Shown here: piece by piece, positions 28,303 to 36,763 of the stretch
Layout: the number at the start of each line of letters is the position of its first letter
How positions within the stretch are numbered: the stretch's first letter is position 1
Assembly (NCBI RefSeq): GCF_900100485.1
Contig: NZ_FNDH01000021.1
Coordinates: 1-44,196, forward strand
From: Nitrosomonas sp. Nm132
GTDB lineage: Bacteria > Pseudomonadota > Gammaproteobacteria > Burkholderiales > Nitrosomonadaceae
Direction: 5' to 3'
DNA length: 44,196 bases
Translations under genes and position numbers: made by a program
Notes under the pieces: model-generated
Databases searched by the model: none
Told to the model about the DNA's origin: nothing
Seen by the model: only the letters and a program-made list of their open reading frames with translations

Positions 28303-28827
28303 TTAGCACAGGTTTTTCATACGACACATGGTTTTGATTTTTTCTTCCATACTGATTTGCATGCCGGCGGTACGGCCTTCCTCAAAAGCAATATCTGGCG
28401 CAACCCCTTTGCTAAGGCGATAAGCCGTCCACATCGCGCCGGCACGATTACCTGATGCGCAGTGAAGCAACACTGGCGTGGCAGCTTGCTCAATCGCACC
28501 GGTAAAAGTAACCAACTGCTCATCGTTAATACCGGCGCTGGTTATGGGGATATTGATATAACGCATACCAGCTGCTTCGACAGCCAGTTTTTCTGCAAGT
28601 ATGCCTTCAGCTTCGGTACGTAAATCAATAATCGTTCTGAAACCCTGTCCAGCGAGCTCCTGCACACCTCCCTCACTCAATATGCCAGCAGTGGCGACTT
28701 GTGTCGTGGCGCGATTGTAATTGGTGACGGCTTTTATCTGATTACCAAATGGCGTTTGATTGGCGGCATGGGTAATGCTTGTGAGCAAGATAAGCAACCA
28801 TGCAATGATGTAATGTGTCGAATTCAT
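28303..28827 (-). CDS. Exported beta-lactamase-hydrolase-like phosphatase (DSP-like)
   Basis: This 174-residue protein (from the ATG at 28827) has a signal peptide (hydrophobic 7-19, cleavage near THA-A at about 21-22). Its core resembles dual-specificity/PTP-like phosphatases of the DUF442 family: FRTIIDLRTEAEG, AGMRYINIPIT, and the P-loop VLLHCASGNRAG with catalytic Cys123 and Arg128 (C-x5-R). The family is also fused to metallo-beta-lactamase domains in sulfide metabolism genes. It would act in the periplasm; the substrate is unknown. A longer reading starting at 28890 lacks a coherent signal sequence and is rejected. It is divergent from the P-type ATPase gene, with 77 bp between starts. 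Confidence 0.82.
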   Translation of the reverse strand: MNSTHYIIAWLLILLTSITHAANQTPFGNQIKAVTNYNRATTQVATAGILSEGGVQELAGQGFRTIIDLRTEAEGILAEKLAVEAAGMRYINIPITSAGINDEQLVTFTGAIEQAATPVLLHCASGNRAGAMWTAYRLSKGVAPDIAFEEGRTAGMQISMEEKIKTMCRMKNLC

Positions 28828-28904
28828 TATGACTTCGTATAATGGTTTTAGAGTGAATAATTGTTTAAGGTAGCACAAACTGAAGAGCAATTTAACTGTA
28901 AAAG

Positions 28905-31622
28905 GTGAAACATTTGGCGACTTCCAATTCTAATTCAGACACCGCATGGCATAGCCAATCAGCAGATGAAGTGATGGCAATCCTTCAAACCAACCGTAGT
29001 GGTCTTTCTCAGGTAGAAGCGGAGCAGCGGCTCAGACAGTATGGTTCTAACCGGCTGAAGCCTCCTCGGCAGCGCAGCGCATGGATACGGTTTTTGCTGC
29101 AATTTCATAATGTGTTGATTTATGTGTTGCTAGTTTCTGCGATGATTACTGCATGGCTTGACCATTGGGTCGATACGGCTGTAATCGTGGGCGTGGTAGC
29201 CATCAATGCATTGATCGGCTTCATCCAAGAAGGTAAGGCAGAAAAAGCATTGAATGCCATCCGCCGGATGCTCTCGCTGGATGCCATTGTTTTGCGTGAT
29301 AGTAAACGCCAGCAGATTCCTGCGGAACAATTGGTTCCTGGTGATGTTGTGTGGCTGCAATCTGGACATAAGGTACCTGCCGATCTGCGTTTACTCAGTG
29401 TCAAAAATTTGCGTATTGAAGAAGCCGCCCTGACTGGAGAATCCGAGGCGGTAGAAAAAATAATTGAAACAGTGTCGGCGCAAGTCACTATTGGGGATCG
29501 CCTTTGTATGGCTTATTCGAGTACGTTGGTTGTCTATGGTCAAGGAACAGGTATTGTGGTGGCGACGAGTGATCAGACCGAAATAGGACGAATCAGCACG
29601 TTGCTCGAGCGCGTCGATACCATAGAAACGCCGTTACTTAGACAGTTGACGACATTTGGACACTGGTTGACTGGCGTGATCATGGTTGTGGCGGTCTGCA
29701 TGCTGATCTATGGTTTGCTTCAGGGTAATTATGGCCTGAGTGAGATATTTCTGTCCGCGGTCAGTATGGCTGTCGCAGCTATTCCGGAAGGATTACCTGC
29801 CATTATGACTATCACACTCGCGCTAGGGGTGCAAAAGATGGCCAGGCGGCATGCTATTATTCGCCGCCTGCCAGCAGTGGAAACTTTGGGTGCGGTAACG
29901 GTTATTTGTACCGATAAGACAGGAACGTTGACACGTAACGAGATGACTGTGCAGTGCATTATCACAGCTGATCACCAATTGGAAGTCAGTGGGGCAGGTT
30001 ACGCGCCTATTGGGGGATTCGGTTTGCAAGGTCGTGAGATTCTCATGAATGAGCATGCGGAGATACTCGATCTCGTTCGAGCTGGAGTGCTGTGTAATGA
30101 TGCTCAATTACGTGAGTATGAGGGCAACTGGATAGTTGAGGGGGATCCAACGGAAGGTGCATTGATTACGCTCGCTTTGAAAGCGGGGTTGGATCCATTA
30201 TTCGAACATGAATCACTGCCACGTACCGATGCCATTCCTTTTGAATCTGAACATCGTTTTATGGCTACCCTGCATCATGATCATGCAGGGCATGGCTATA
30301 TTTATCTCAAAGGGGCACCTGAAGAAGTTTTGGCTATGTGCACAAGGGAATGGAGTGCAGCTGTGGACCGTCCGCTGGATAGCAGCTATTGGTTGACAAA
30401 AATGCAGGAAGCGGCTGCATTGGGACAACGGATACTTGCCATTGCGGTCAAGGCTGCTGAAAGTGGTCAGATGACCTTGAGTTTCAATCATGTTCGTACT
30501 GATTTCACATTGCTTGGCTTAGTCGGAATCATCGATCCGCCGAGGGAGGAAGCGATTGAGGCTGTGCTGCGATGTCGATCAGCCGGGATACGCGTCAAGA
30601 TGATTACGGGTGATCATATTGCAACAGCGCGTGCGATTGGTAGGCAACTCGGGATTGAGGATGGTCGGGCGGCACTGAGTGGGATTGACCTGGATCGAAT
30701 GGATGATGTCCAATTGCGAGAGGAAGTTACGAAGACGGATGTCTTCGCACGTGCCAGTCCAGAACACAAGTTGAGATTGGTGAAGGCGCTACAGGCCAAT
30801 GGTGAGATCGTTGCCATGACCGGTGATGGCGTGAATGATGCACCTGCCCTGAAACGAGCGGATATCGGTGTGGCGATGGGTAAGAAAGGTACCGAAGTGG
30901 CCAAGGAAGCATCTGGAATGGTCATTGCTGATGATAATTTTGCCTCGATTACGCATGCGGTGGAGGAAGGCCGTACGGTTTACGATAACATCAGAAAAAC
31001 GATTATTTATGTCATGCCAACCAGCGGTGGGGAAGCAGGTATGCTGGTCATCGCCATTCTCCTGGGGATAACGCTGCCAATTTCTCCCGTGCAGATTTTG
31101 TGGGTCAATATGGTTACTGCGATTACGCTTTCATTGTCACTTGCCTTTGAGAAGGCAGAACCAGGCATCATGCAGCGGCCGCCCCGCGACCCAGGTGAGC
31201 CTATCCTGTCACGGTTTATGCTGTGGCGCATTGTGTTTGTGTCCCTGCTGCTTACCAGCGGTGCGCTGGGGTTATTTTTATGGGAACAAGCCCAGGGCGG
31301 CAGTATTCAGGCCTGCCGAACGATCGCAGTCAATGCGCTGGTGATGGGGGAGATCTGGTATTTACTCAATTGCCGTTACCTGTTGTCTCCTGCATTATCC
31401 TATAAAGGATTAATGGGAAGTCCTTATGTACTGCTTGCCATTAGTGTACTGGTAGTGATTCAGCTTTTGTTTACTTACAACCCTTTGATGCAGCAATTGT
31501 TTGGTACGGTGGCGATTGATACGGTTGCATGGACTAAAATAGTGTCATTTGGGGTACTGCTTTTTCTGGTGATTGAGGTTGAAAAATATTTGATTCGACG
31601 CTACAGAATTGCACGATTATGA
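28905..31622 (+). CDS. P2-type cation-transporting ATPase
   Basis: This 905-residue P-type ATPase has an N-terminal cation ATPase domain (WHSQSADEVMAIL), ten predicted membrane segments, TGES dephosphorylation loop at 177-180, and the ion-binding PEGLP (294-298). The phosphorylation site is DKTGT (Asp337). GDGVND at 640-645 is the hinge of the P domain, followed by the C-terminal cation ATPase domain. The PEGLP motif and length put it with Ca2+/Na+ P2 pumps (pacL/pma1-like) rather than heavy-metal P1B pumps. It exports cations at the expense of ATP. The start may be GTG at 28905 or the TTG at 28914, which is better spaced from AAAGGTGA. Fragments of a related gene recur at 41153-41256. Confidence 0.92.
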   Translation: MKHLATSNSNSDTAWHSQSADEVMAILQTNRSGLSQVEAEQRLRQYGSNRLKPPRQRSAWIRFLLQFHNVLIYVLLVSAMITAWLDHWVDTAVIVGVVAINALIGFIQEGKAEKALNAIRRMLSLDAIVLRDSKRQQIPAEQLVPGDVVWLQSGHKVPADLRLLSVKNLRIEEAALTGESEAVEKIIETVSAQVTIGDRLCMAYSSTLVVYGQGTGIVVATSDQTEIGRISTLLERVDTIETPLLRQLTTFGHWLTGVIMVVAVCMLIYGLLQGNYGLSEIFLSAVSMAVAAIPEGLPAIMTITLALGVQKMARRHAIIRRLPAVETLGAVTVICTDKTGTLTRNEMTVQCIITADHQLEVSGAGYAPIGGFGLQGREILMNEHAEILDLVRAGVLCNDAQLREYEGNWIVEGDPTEGALITLALKAGLDPLFEHESLPRTDAIPFESEHRFMATLHHDHAGHGYIYLKGAPEEVLAMCTREWSAAVDRPLDSSYWLTKMQEAAALGQRILAIAVKAAESGQMTLSFNHVRTDFTLLGLVGIIDPPREEAIEAVLRCRSAGIRVKMITGDHIATARAIGRQLGIEDGRAALSGIDLDRMDDVQLREEVTKTDVFARASPEHKLRLVKALQANGEIVAMTGDGVNDAPALKRADIGVAMGKKGTEVAKEASGMVIADDNFASITHAVEEGRTVYDNIRKTIIYVMPTSGGEAGMLVIAILLGITLPISPVQILWVNMVTAITLSLSLAFEKAEPGIMQRPPRDPGEPILSRFMLWRIVFVSLLLTSGALGLFLWEQAQGGSIQACRTIAVNALVMGEIWYLLNCRYLLSPALSYKGLMGSPYVLLAISVLVVIQLLFTYNPLMQQLFGTVAIDTVAWTKIVSFGVLLFLVIEVEKYLIRRYRIARL

Positions 31623-31683
31623 TGTTTTGCCAGCAGCATTTACATACCTACGTCTATAATTTCCGGAAAAACCAATAAATGAA

Positions 31684-31704
31684 CCATGATGTGCACCATC
31701 ATGG
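31684..31704. terminator. Hairpin downstream of the P-type ATPase gene
   Basis: CCATGATG, loop TGCAC and CATCATGG form an 8-bp stem 62 bp after the ATPase stop. There is no T tract, so a Rho-independent terminator is only possible. A fold-back MITE follows at 31740. Confidence 0.35.
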
Positions 31705-31739
31705 GAAAACGACCGCCTCCTGTTAAAGAGAAAGGTTTG

Positions 31740-31908
31740 TAACCTGAATATTTCATAAATTCGCGTGATGATCACGCAGGATTTTGATTAATAGGGAAGT
31801 TTTGAGAAAGAGGGGTGTAGTGATTCATACACCCGACTGAGCAAAATCTTTCTTATTAATCAAAAGACAAGTGAGGGCACGTGCCAATTTATGAAATATT
31901 CGGGGTAA
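31740..31908 (-). repeat. Fold-back MITE, copy 3 (inverted)
   Basis: This element has the same ends (TAACC-TGAATATTTCATAAATT and its inverse ending CGGGGTAA) and the same inner blocks as the copies at 15281 and 39183, in the opposite orientation. Slight terminal substitutions (CCTG, CGGGG) show some decay. The remaining bases of the 31623-32043 gap, after 31908, show no gene. Confidence 0.88.
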
Positions 31909-32043
31909 TACTCCAGCAATATGAAGCAATATTATGAGGGCTTATGACCAATATTGCCTTCAGTTAACGCTAGATAAACAAGAAGAGAATCCGTTTGAGC
32001 TTAATCAGGCGATGGCGTAACGAAAAGATTGCCCTGTAGAGGT

Positions 32044-32754
32044 TCATAGGATGGTAGGACCGGTTTCACGCCATCCCCAAATATACCAAGGCGCATCTGG
32101 TCCTGTTTGGAACAGCAGGTCAAGAATAGTCACGGCGTGCTCGAAAGGGGGATAAAGCTGGGAGTACTCCGGATAACCATCGTATGATTTAAAAACGAGT
32201 TGCACGCCAATTTCGTCGAAGCGAGACGGCTCAATATAACTCTTGGCCGAAGGCCCACTCAAATAGAGTCCTGCACCAGATTTCTTGACCAGATCCAGAA
32301 TGAGTTCTTGCTTTTGGCCTTCACCATGGTAATTGCGTGAATCATGAAATTCAGTATTTATCCCAAGAAAATCCTGCGAAATTTTTGTTGTCAAATATTG
32401 GTTTAGCTCAGAAAGTGATTCCCAGTTTCGACCTAAATAGATGTCTTCGAGAAAACCACAATAATTCTTAAAATAGGGTGCTTTACCATAATGATGACGC
32501 AGATTTTCCCAATGTTTTCGGCCCCACTCCATATTGGTGAGAATCACGTCGCAGATACGGCGGTTGCGATTAGATCCCGTGGGAACAGTGAGCCAATAGA
32601 GGCCTTGAGGCGTCTTGATGCGATTGCGACTGCGCCAGTCGCGTGGCGTGAATTGTACGTCATCGAAGTAAAGAAACAGATCGACATCATGGATAATGTC
32701 GAAATAACCCTTCCACGGAATATAGCTGGACTGAAGAATAGCAATTTTTTTCAT
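32044..32754 (-). CDS. WbqC-family protein
   Basis: This 236-residue protein belongs to the WbqC family: MKKIAILQSSYIPWKGYFDIIHDVDLFLYFDDVQFTPRDWRSRN is the diagnostic N-terminus (described in its parts: ILQSSYIPWKGYFD, YFDDVQF, DWRSRNRIKT). GAGLYLSGPSAKSYIE and the tail lacking membrane segments complete it. WbqC proteins occur in O-antigen loci beside amino-sugar genes and are thought to act on 4-amino sugars, but direct biochemistry is limited. It is the last gene of a minus-strand trio (GT2, NeuD-like acyltransferase, WbqC), only 2 bp after the acyltransferase gene. This places it with N-acylation of an amino sugar. Confidence 0.88.
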   Translation of the reverse strand: MKKIAILQSSYIPWKGYFDIIHDVDLFLYFDDVQFTPRDWRSRNRIKTPQGLYWLTVPTGSNRNRRICDVILTNMEWGRKHWENLRHHYGKAPYFKNYCGFLEDIYLGRNWESLSELNQYLTTKISQDFLGINTEFHDSRNYHGEGQKQELILDLVKKSGAGLYLSGPSAKSYIEPSRFDEIGVQLVFKSYDGYPEYSQLYPPFEHAVTILDLLFQTGPDAPWYIWGWRETGPTIL

Positions 32755-32756
32755 AT

Positions 32757-33329
32757 TTATTTCAAATGATAGACCGTGCCGGCCTTGACGAAGCTACTGG
32801 CCGGCATATCGATGTGATCGACAACGACCGCGCCGGCGCCAATGAAGCAGCTTTCCCCCATCGTCACTGCCCCACAGATCGTGGCATTGGGCGATATAAA
32901 GCAATTGCCACCAATCTGACTGTCATGATTGATCACCGCGCCTGGCCAGAGCACGCATAGAGGACCGATTTGCACATAGGTATCAACTACAGCACCTGCC
33001 ATAATCAGGCTTCCCGCACCGATACACGACGGGTCGCGTACATAAGCTCGAGGGTGGATAAGAGCTGGCAGTGAGTAGCCCTCGCTGGTTAATTGGCGGA
33101 AAAGGGTAAGCCGCGCTGCCATGTGCCGATAACCAACCGCCAAGGCGATCGCAACGCTGCCTTGAGGGAATCGATCCCGCATTCTCGACCACGGTCCGAG
33201 AATATCGCTACCTGCATTCCAGTCATCGACGAAGCCGAGGACTTTGAAACCGCACTGTCCCGCCAAATCTTTGACGACTTTACCGAACTCGCTTGCACCG
33301 TAGATGAGTATCGGTTTCGCAGAGCTCAC
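32757..33329 (-). CDS. NeuD-type sugar O/N-acyltransferase
   Basis: This 190-residue protein has an N-terminal PglD/NeuD nucleotide-sugar binding domain (ILIYGASEFGKVVKDLAGQCGF, GFVDDW) and a C-terminal left-handed beta-helix of hexapeptide repeats (about 95-180: CIGAGSLIMAGAVVDTYVQIG, NCFISPNATICGAVTMG, CFIGAGAVVVDHIDMPA). Such enzymes transfer an acetyl or other acyl group from CoA to a sugar amine or hydroxyl. It overlaps the upstream GT2 by 4 bp (ATGA) and lies 2 bp before the WbqC gene, so it is co-translated with both. The size and domain order are typical of the family; the exact sugar is unknown. Confidence 0.88.
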   Translation of the reverse strand: MSSAKPILIYGASEFGKVVKDLAGQCGFKVLGFVDDWNAGSDILGPWSRMRDRFPQGSVAIALAVGYRHMAARLTLFRQLTSEGYSLPALIHPRAYVRDPSCIGAGSLIMAGAVVDTYVQIGPLCVLWPGAVINHDSQIGGNCFISPNATICGAVTMGESCFIGAGAVVVDHIDMPASSFVKAGTVYHLK

Positions 33330-34273
33330 TCTTTACCTCCGCCGACTTCACGGGAGATTAGGAACAGTGGTTTTTTTGACGACTTGAAATTCATGCGCCC
33401 AATATATTCACCAAAAACCCCGAGAATAAGTAGCTGGATGCCGCCAAATAAAACAATGGCGGCCATAATCGAGGCGAAACCACTCACGGTGATGATGCCG
33501 AACAACTTGCCGAAGAGGATCACACCTAGCCATGCCATGCCGATCAGGAAAAAAATAAAGCCAATATAACTGGCCATGCGTAGCGGTAGATCGGAGAAGG
33601 TAACGAAAATATTGATGGTATGGATAAGCAGCTTGCGAAAGTTATAATTGCTCGTTCCTTCGGCGCGCTGGCAATGGGGCACTTCTACTTTGGCGTAGTT
33701 ATTGGTCAGCCAAGACAGATAACCATCTACGAAGGGGAACGGTGAATCGAATTCAGCAAGCGCTTTCGCAATGCCAGATTCGATGATCCGGAACGAGGTG
33801 TATTCGTAATTCAGCGTCGGGATGGCACGATTGAAGGCGCGCCGTGCCAATTCCGAAGTAAGGTTGCGCCAGGTTGAATGAGTACGGTTCCTGAATACAC
33901 CATAGACCAAAGCGTAGCCTTCGCGTGCTTTTGCAATGAGCTGTGGAATCGCTTCCGGTGGGTGTTCTAGATCATCATCAAGTGTGATGATATATTTGCC
34001 TTGAGCTTTTGATATTCCACATATTGTTGCTGCATGCTGACCAAAGTTGCGTGACAGTTTGATGCCACGCACATGAGCGTCGCGCTGAGATATTGCTTCA
34101 ATTACTTCCCAGGAGTTATCACCTCCACAGTCCTCAACAAGCAGAATTTCATAGTCTTCATTCAGTTGTGTCAGCGCCTCCGTCAGTCTGCGGTGAAGTT
34201 CTGGCAGCATGCCGGCGGAGCGGTAGACTGGGACCACGATAGAGATACTTACGTTATCAGGTTTTGGTTGCAT
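33326..34273 (-). CDS. Family 2 glycosyltransferase with C-terminal membrane segments
   Basis: This 315-residue polyprenyl-phosphate-type glycosyltransferase (ArnC/GtrB/DPM-like) shows the GT-A fold start SIVVPVYRSAGMLPEL, LLVEDCGGDNSWEVI, the metal-binding DDD at 99-101 in ITLDDDLEHPPEAIP, and RNFGQHAATICGISKA. Two transmembrane helices (about 232-252 and 262-288) and LGEYIGRMNFKS complete it. It would load a sugar from a nucleotide donor onto undecaprenyl or dolichyl phosphate on the cytoplasmic face. It begins a minus-strand trio and shares 4 bp with the NeuD-like gene. It is related to the decayed GT2 at 35934, read on the opposite strand. Confidence 0.9.
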   Translation of the reverse strand: MQPKPDNVSISIVVPVYRSAGMLPELHRRLTEALTQLNEDYEILLVEDCGGDNSWEVIEAISQRDAHVRGIKLSRNFGQHAATICGISKAQGKYIITLDDDLEHPPEAIPQLIAKAREGYALVYGVFRNRTHSTWRNLTSELARRAFNRAIPTLNYEYTSFRIIESGIAKALAEFDSPFPFVDGYLSWLTNNYAKVEVPHCQRAEGTSNYNFRKLLIHTINIFVTFSDLPLRMASYIGFIFFLIGMAWLGVILFGKLFGIITVSGFASIMAAIVLFGGIQLLILGVFGEYIGRMNFKSSKKPLFLISREVGGGKE

Positions 34274-34573
34274 TACATATTCCCAGGCACAATGTCATTC
34301 CAACTGCCAGCAAAAGCAGGCCGGGGAAGTACACAGCCCAGACGTAGACTATTCCAGTGATTAAAAGAAGAGCAGGAATATCGATTTTGCGGCGGTACAG
34401 CTAGAACATGACAGTCAAGAGCGCTACAGTTTGGACTGAATAGAAATGATAAGGACGAGATACGGAAGTGGCTTTCTAATCGCGCATTAGAGAATCGATA
34501 CTGAACGCCATAACAAAGGCTGATGAAGGGGAGGATGCAATAGAGCGCGATGTTAGGTCCGGATATTTTTTTC
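34261..34573 (-). pseudogene. Frameshifted small membrane protein upstream of GT2
   Basis: Read on the minus strand from 34573, MKKISGPNIALYCILPFISLCYG begins a hydrophobic stretch and runs to a frameshift near 34420-34440. The other frame, after one in-frame TAG, gives LYRRKIDIPALLLITGIVY, then VWAVYFPGLLLLAVGM and TLCLGICNATKT before a stop just after the GT2 start. Both parts are hydrophobic and joined they would make a ~100-residue, three-helix membrane protein. I do not recognise a family. The decay is genuine because the two reading frames have complementary coding segments. Confidence 0.6.
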
Positions 34574-35933
34574 ATTTTGCTCAATGTCGCTAGAGTCAAT
34601 TTTTCCAATATAGAAATGAGTCTGAACAAAGTATGATGAAGTGTAGGGAAAATAAACGTCCTTTTTGCTAAAGTTCATTATACGTAAGTAGGATGTTTGG
34701 TCAAACATGCTTTTGGACGATCAGAAGAATACCTACTTTTGGTCTGTTTTTGTTTAAAAAGCTGCCTGGAAAAACATTAAATATATTTTGCAAGAGTTAT
34801 TTTGATCATGGCGATTCAAATCATATTTTTGGCGGGGGCTGGTCAGAATCTCGGAATCCTTGGATAAATGGTGAAAATTATCCAATCAGAAGAACGTGCG
34901 CTTGACATCCACCGCTTCATCAGAACAGCTCATTTACCTTCGATTTTTTCTGAAATATGCAAGGCGAAGCCTAGTCCATTAGCTACTAATTCAACCACTG
35001 TCCCTCGAAAGCCGATACTCCCTGAGAACGCATTGAGTCAAGGATATTTATCGACACCGCCTTCCGCTATTTCGCTATCACTCTTAGTATTTGCCCAGGT
35101 TGGCGGCATAAACGCTAACTTGGAGGGCAAAAGCAAACTCGGGCAAGGGAGTAGATACAGGGACAAAAGAGTTCAATAAAGCAGTTGCCAGAATCCGTAC
35201 CATCGGTGAGCATCCATTTAGAATATTGAAATGGCAATTTGGTTATGCCAGAGTGCGCCATCGTGGTCTTGTCAAAAATACTGCATAACTTTCTGCACTG
35301 CCAGGCGATTTCTTAGGAGAATCCTTGTCTAGAACTGCAATTCAAGGGAAATAGAAACTTAAGGGTAATTACTTGTTCAAGACTTTTTTAAATCGATTCT
35401 TTAATTTTTTACCAAGCATGAGATTTGGATGCAGCATAGCCGCGCGTTTGGTGTGCCACTGGCGCCAATCAAGAGCTTATCCAGAGCGTCGAGACTATCA
35501 GATCGATAAGGTTGTGTCTCACCGAGCTATCTGCTGCTGGCTATTGGGGTTAACGTGACACTTTTCTGGTGTGCTTTAAAGGCTCATTGACACGGAAATA
35601 CTATTGCGGTTATATTGATTTTATATTAGCCGTAGATAGCCATTTTCTAGCATTAATGTTTGTTTTTTATGAGTGTGAGTGCGCGCTATCGCTGCTGTTT
35701 GAGTGTCAGAGCTGCCATTGATCACGCGTGGTTGGTGATTGCGGTAACGGCATTTCTGCCCATTTCATCGACATGGGCTACTGATCGCTGACAAGCTCAA
35801 GCATCTACCGTTCAGCCCATTCCTTGCTGCGTCGCATAGGCTTCCAGGATGATGAGGTTTTAATCCACCCAAAACGGAAGAGAGCCAATTTTTTGGGGAG
35901 TCCATGCATATAGATGAGAAGTGAGGTGCTGTT
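34574..35933. other. Decayed ~1.3-kb intergenic region (gene graveyard)
   Basis: No intact gene is visible. Fragments: (1) 34693-34905, one frame reads FDHGDSNHIFGGGWSESRNP then ENYPIRR; its GGGWSE-W pattern resembles the glycan-binding-like motif of some polysaccharide-locus membrane proteins, at low confidence. (2) 35151-35300, an IS5 transposase fossil listed separately. (3) Around 35780-35890 one frame reads SSSIYRSAHSLLRRIGFQDDE then VLIHPKRKRANFLG, which looks like the end of a coding sequence but was not recognised. Compositional bias is AT-rich. No tRNA, CRISPR or terminator was seen. Confidence 0.5.
35151..35300 (+). pseudogene. IS5-family transposase C-terminal fossil
   Basis: One frame reads NKAVARIRTIGEHPFRILKW, then QFGYARVRHRGLVKNTA, a stop at 35286-35288, then LSAL. 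This corresponds to the C-terminal block of IS5-family transposases, EHPFRVIKRQFGY-VRYRGLKKNTAQL. The stop replaces the Gln of TAQL. Only the last ~45 codons survive. Confidence 0.8.
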
Positions 35934-36311
35934 TTGTCCGTTATTTTATCTATAGTCATTCCCGTATATCGTTCTCAGGAGATATTGGTCGAGTTACATC
36001 GTCGCATCGTGACAGTCCAGGAGTTCGTTGAGCCGGCATTCGAGATTAGACTGACCGAAGGCTACGACATTGTCTACGGGTCGCCAAAGAGCGAAATCCG
36101 TGGCTTTTTTGGGAACATAGTGTCGCTGCCATTACGGATTGCCAGCATTCTAAGGCTATTTCTCGGTGGTATGGGTTTTTTCAATTCGCTTGGATGTGTT
36201 AGAAAATTATCTCCTCCAAGACAGCAGTATTCCCAACTTTCCCTTCTTAGCACCTGTCATCGCTATTTTTTAGGTGCTCAACTTGTTCAACTCTTCGCTC
36301 CAGGCAATTAA
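35934..36311 (+). pseudogene. Internally deleted GT2 glycosyltransferase
   Basis: The TTG at 35934 begins ILSIVIPVYRSQEILVELHRR, very like SIVVPVYRSAGMLPELHRRL of the intact GT2 at 33326-34273. A direct jump leads to LTEGYDIVYGSPKSE, which corresponds to REGYALVYGVF after the catalytic DDD segment. A second jump leads to SLPLRIASILRLFLGG, which matches the first transmembrane helix start. The catalytic acidic motif is missing, so two in-frame deletions of about 55 and 110 codons inactivated it. The C-terminal tail after residue 85 is out of register. The gene is next to a gtrA-type gene, the classical GtrB-GtrA order. Confidence 0.85.
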
Positions 36312-36319
36312 GTGAGTAA

Positions 36320-36763
36320 GTGGAAAATCATGTGACGGACGTGATGATAGTTATGTCTCCCACCTGGCAACTCGTTCGTTATGCATTTATTGGTTTGTTG
36401 TCTAATGCGATTCTCTATCTTGCTTACCTCGCCTTGACTGCCTTGGGAGTAGAGACAAAGCTTGCTATGACTGTTCTCTACGCCGTAGGCGTTGCGCAAA
36501 CCTTCATCTTTAACAAGCGTTGGACTTTTCGCCATGATGGCTCGCACAGATCTGCATTTGTGCGCTACTGCATTTCGTATGCGCTCGGTTACTTCATCAA
36601 CTTGCTGGTCTTGTATGTGCTGGTCGATTGTCTACATTACCCACACCAGATCGTTCAGGGTGCGATGATTTTCTGGCTAGCGGCAATGTTGTTTCTGCTA
36701 CAGAAATTCTGGGTTTTCCGCACGAACCCATCTTTGTCAATTTCTGCGAGGATACATTCATGA
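36320..36763 (+). CDS. GtrA-family membrane protein
   Basis: This 147-residue protein has four transmembrane helices. QLVRYAFIGLLSNAILYLAYLAL begins with the RY-x-x-x-G motif of GtrA proteins. It continues with AVGVAQTFIFNKRWTFRHDG (the NR/KxWTF motif), FVRYCISYALGYFINLLVLYVL and FLLQKFWVF. GtrA-type proteins are proposed flippases of polyprenyl-phosphate-linked sugars or helper proteins for glucosylation and teichoic-acid modification. The start is GTG at 36320 or one of the ATGs at 36344 and 36353; none has a clear ribosome binding site. The stop overlaps the aminotransferase ATG by 4 bp. Its partner GT2 upstream is broken. Confidence 0.85.
   Translation: MENHVTDVMIVMSPTWQLVRYAFIGLLSNAILYLAYLALTALGVETKLAMTVLYAVGVAQTFIFNKRWTFRHDGSHRSAFVRYCISYALGYFINLLVLYVLVDCLHYPHQIVQGAMIFWLAAMLFLLQKFWVFRTNPSLSISARIHS

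Noticed and set aside
28828..28890. Longer start for the secreted phosphatase-like protein
   Set aside because: It would put 21 residues before a signal peptide that clearly starts at the ATG at 28827.
31740..31908. Classical Rho-independent terminator for the P-type ATPase
   Set aside because: It is a copy of a dispersed MITE and lacks a T tract directly after a short GC stem, although it could still affect transcript ends.
34693..34905. Intact small protein gene
   Set aside because: No ribosome binding site, surrounding region decayed, and only a short motif is recognisable.
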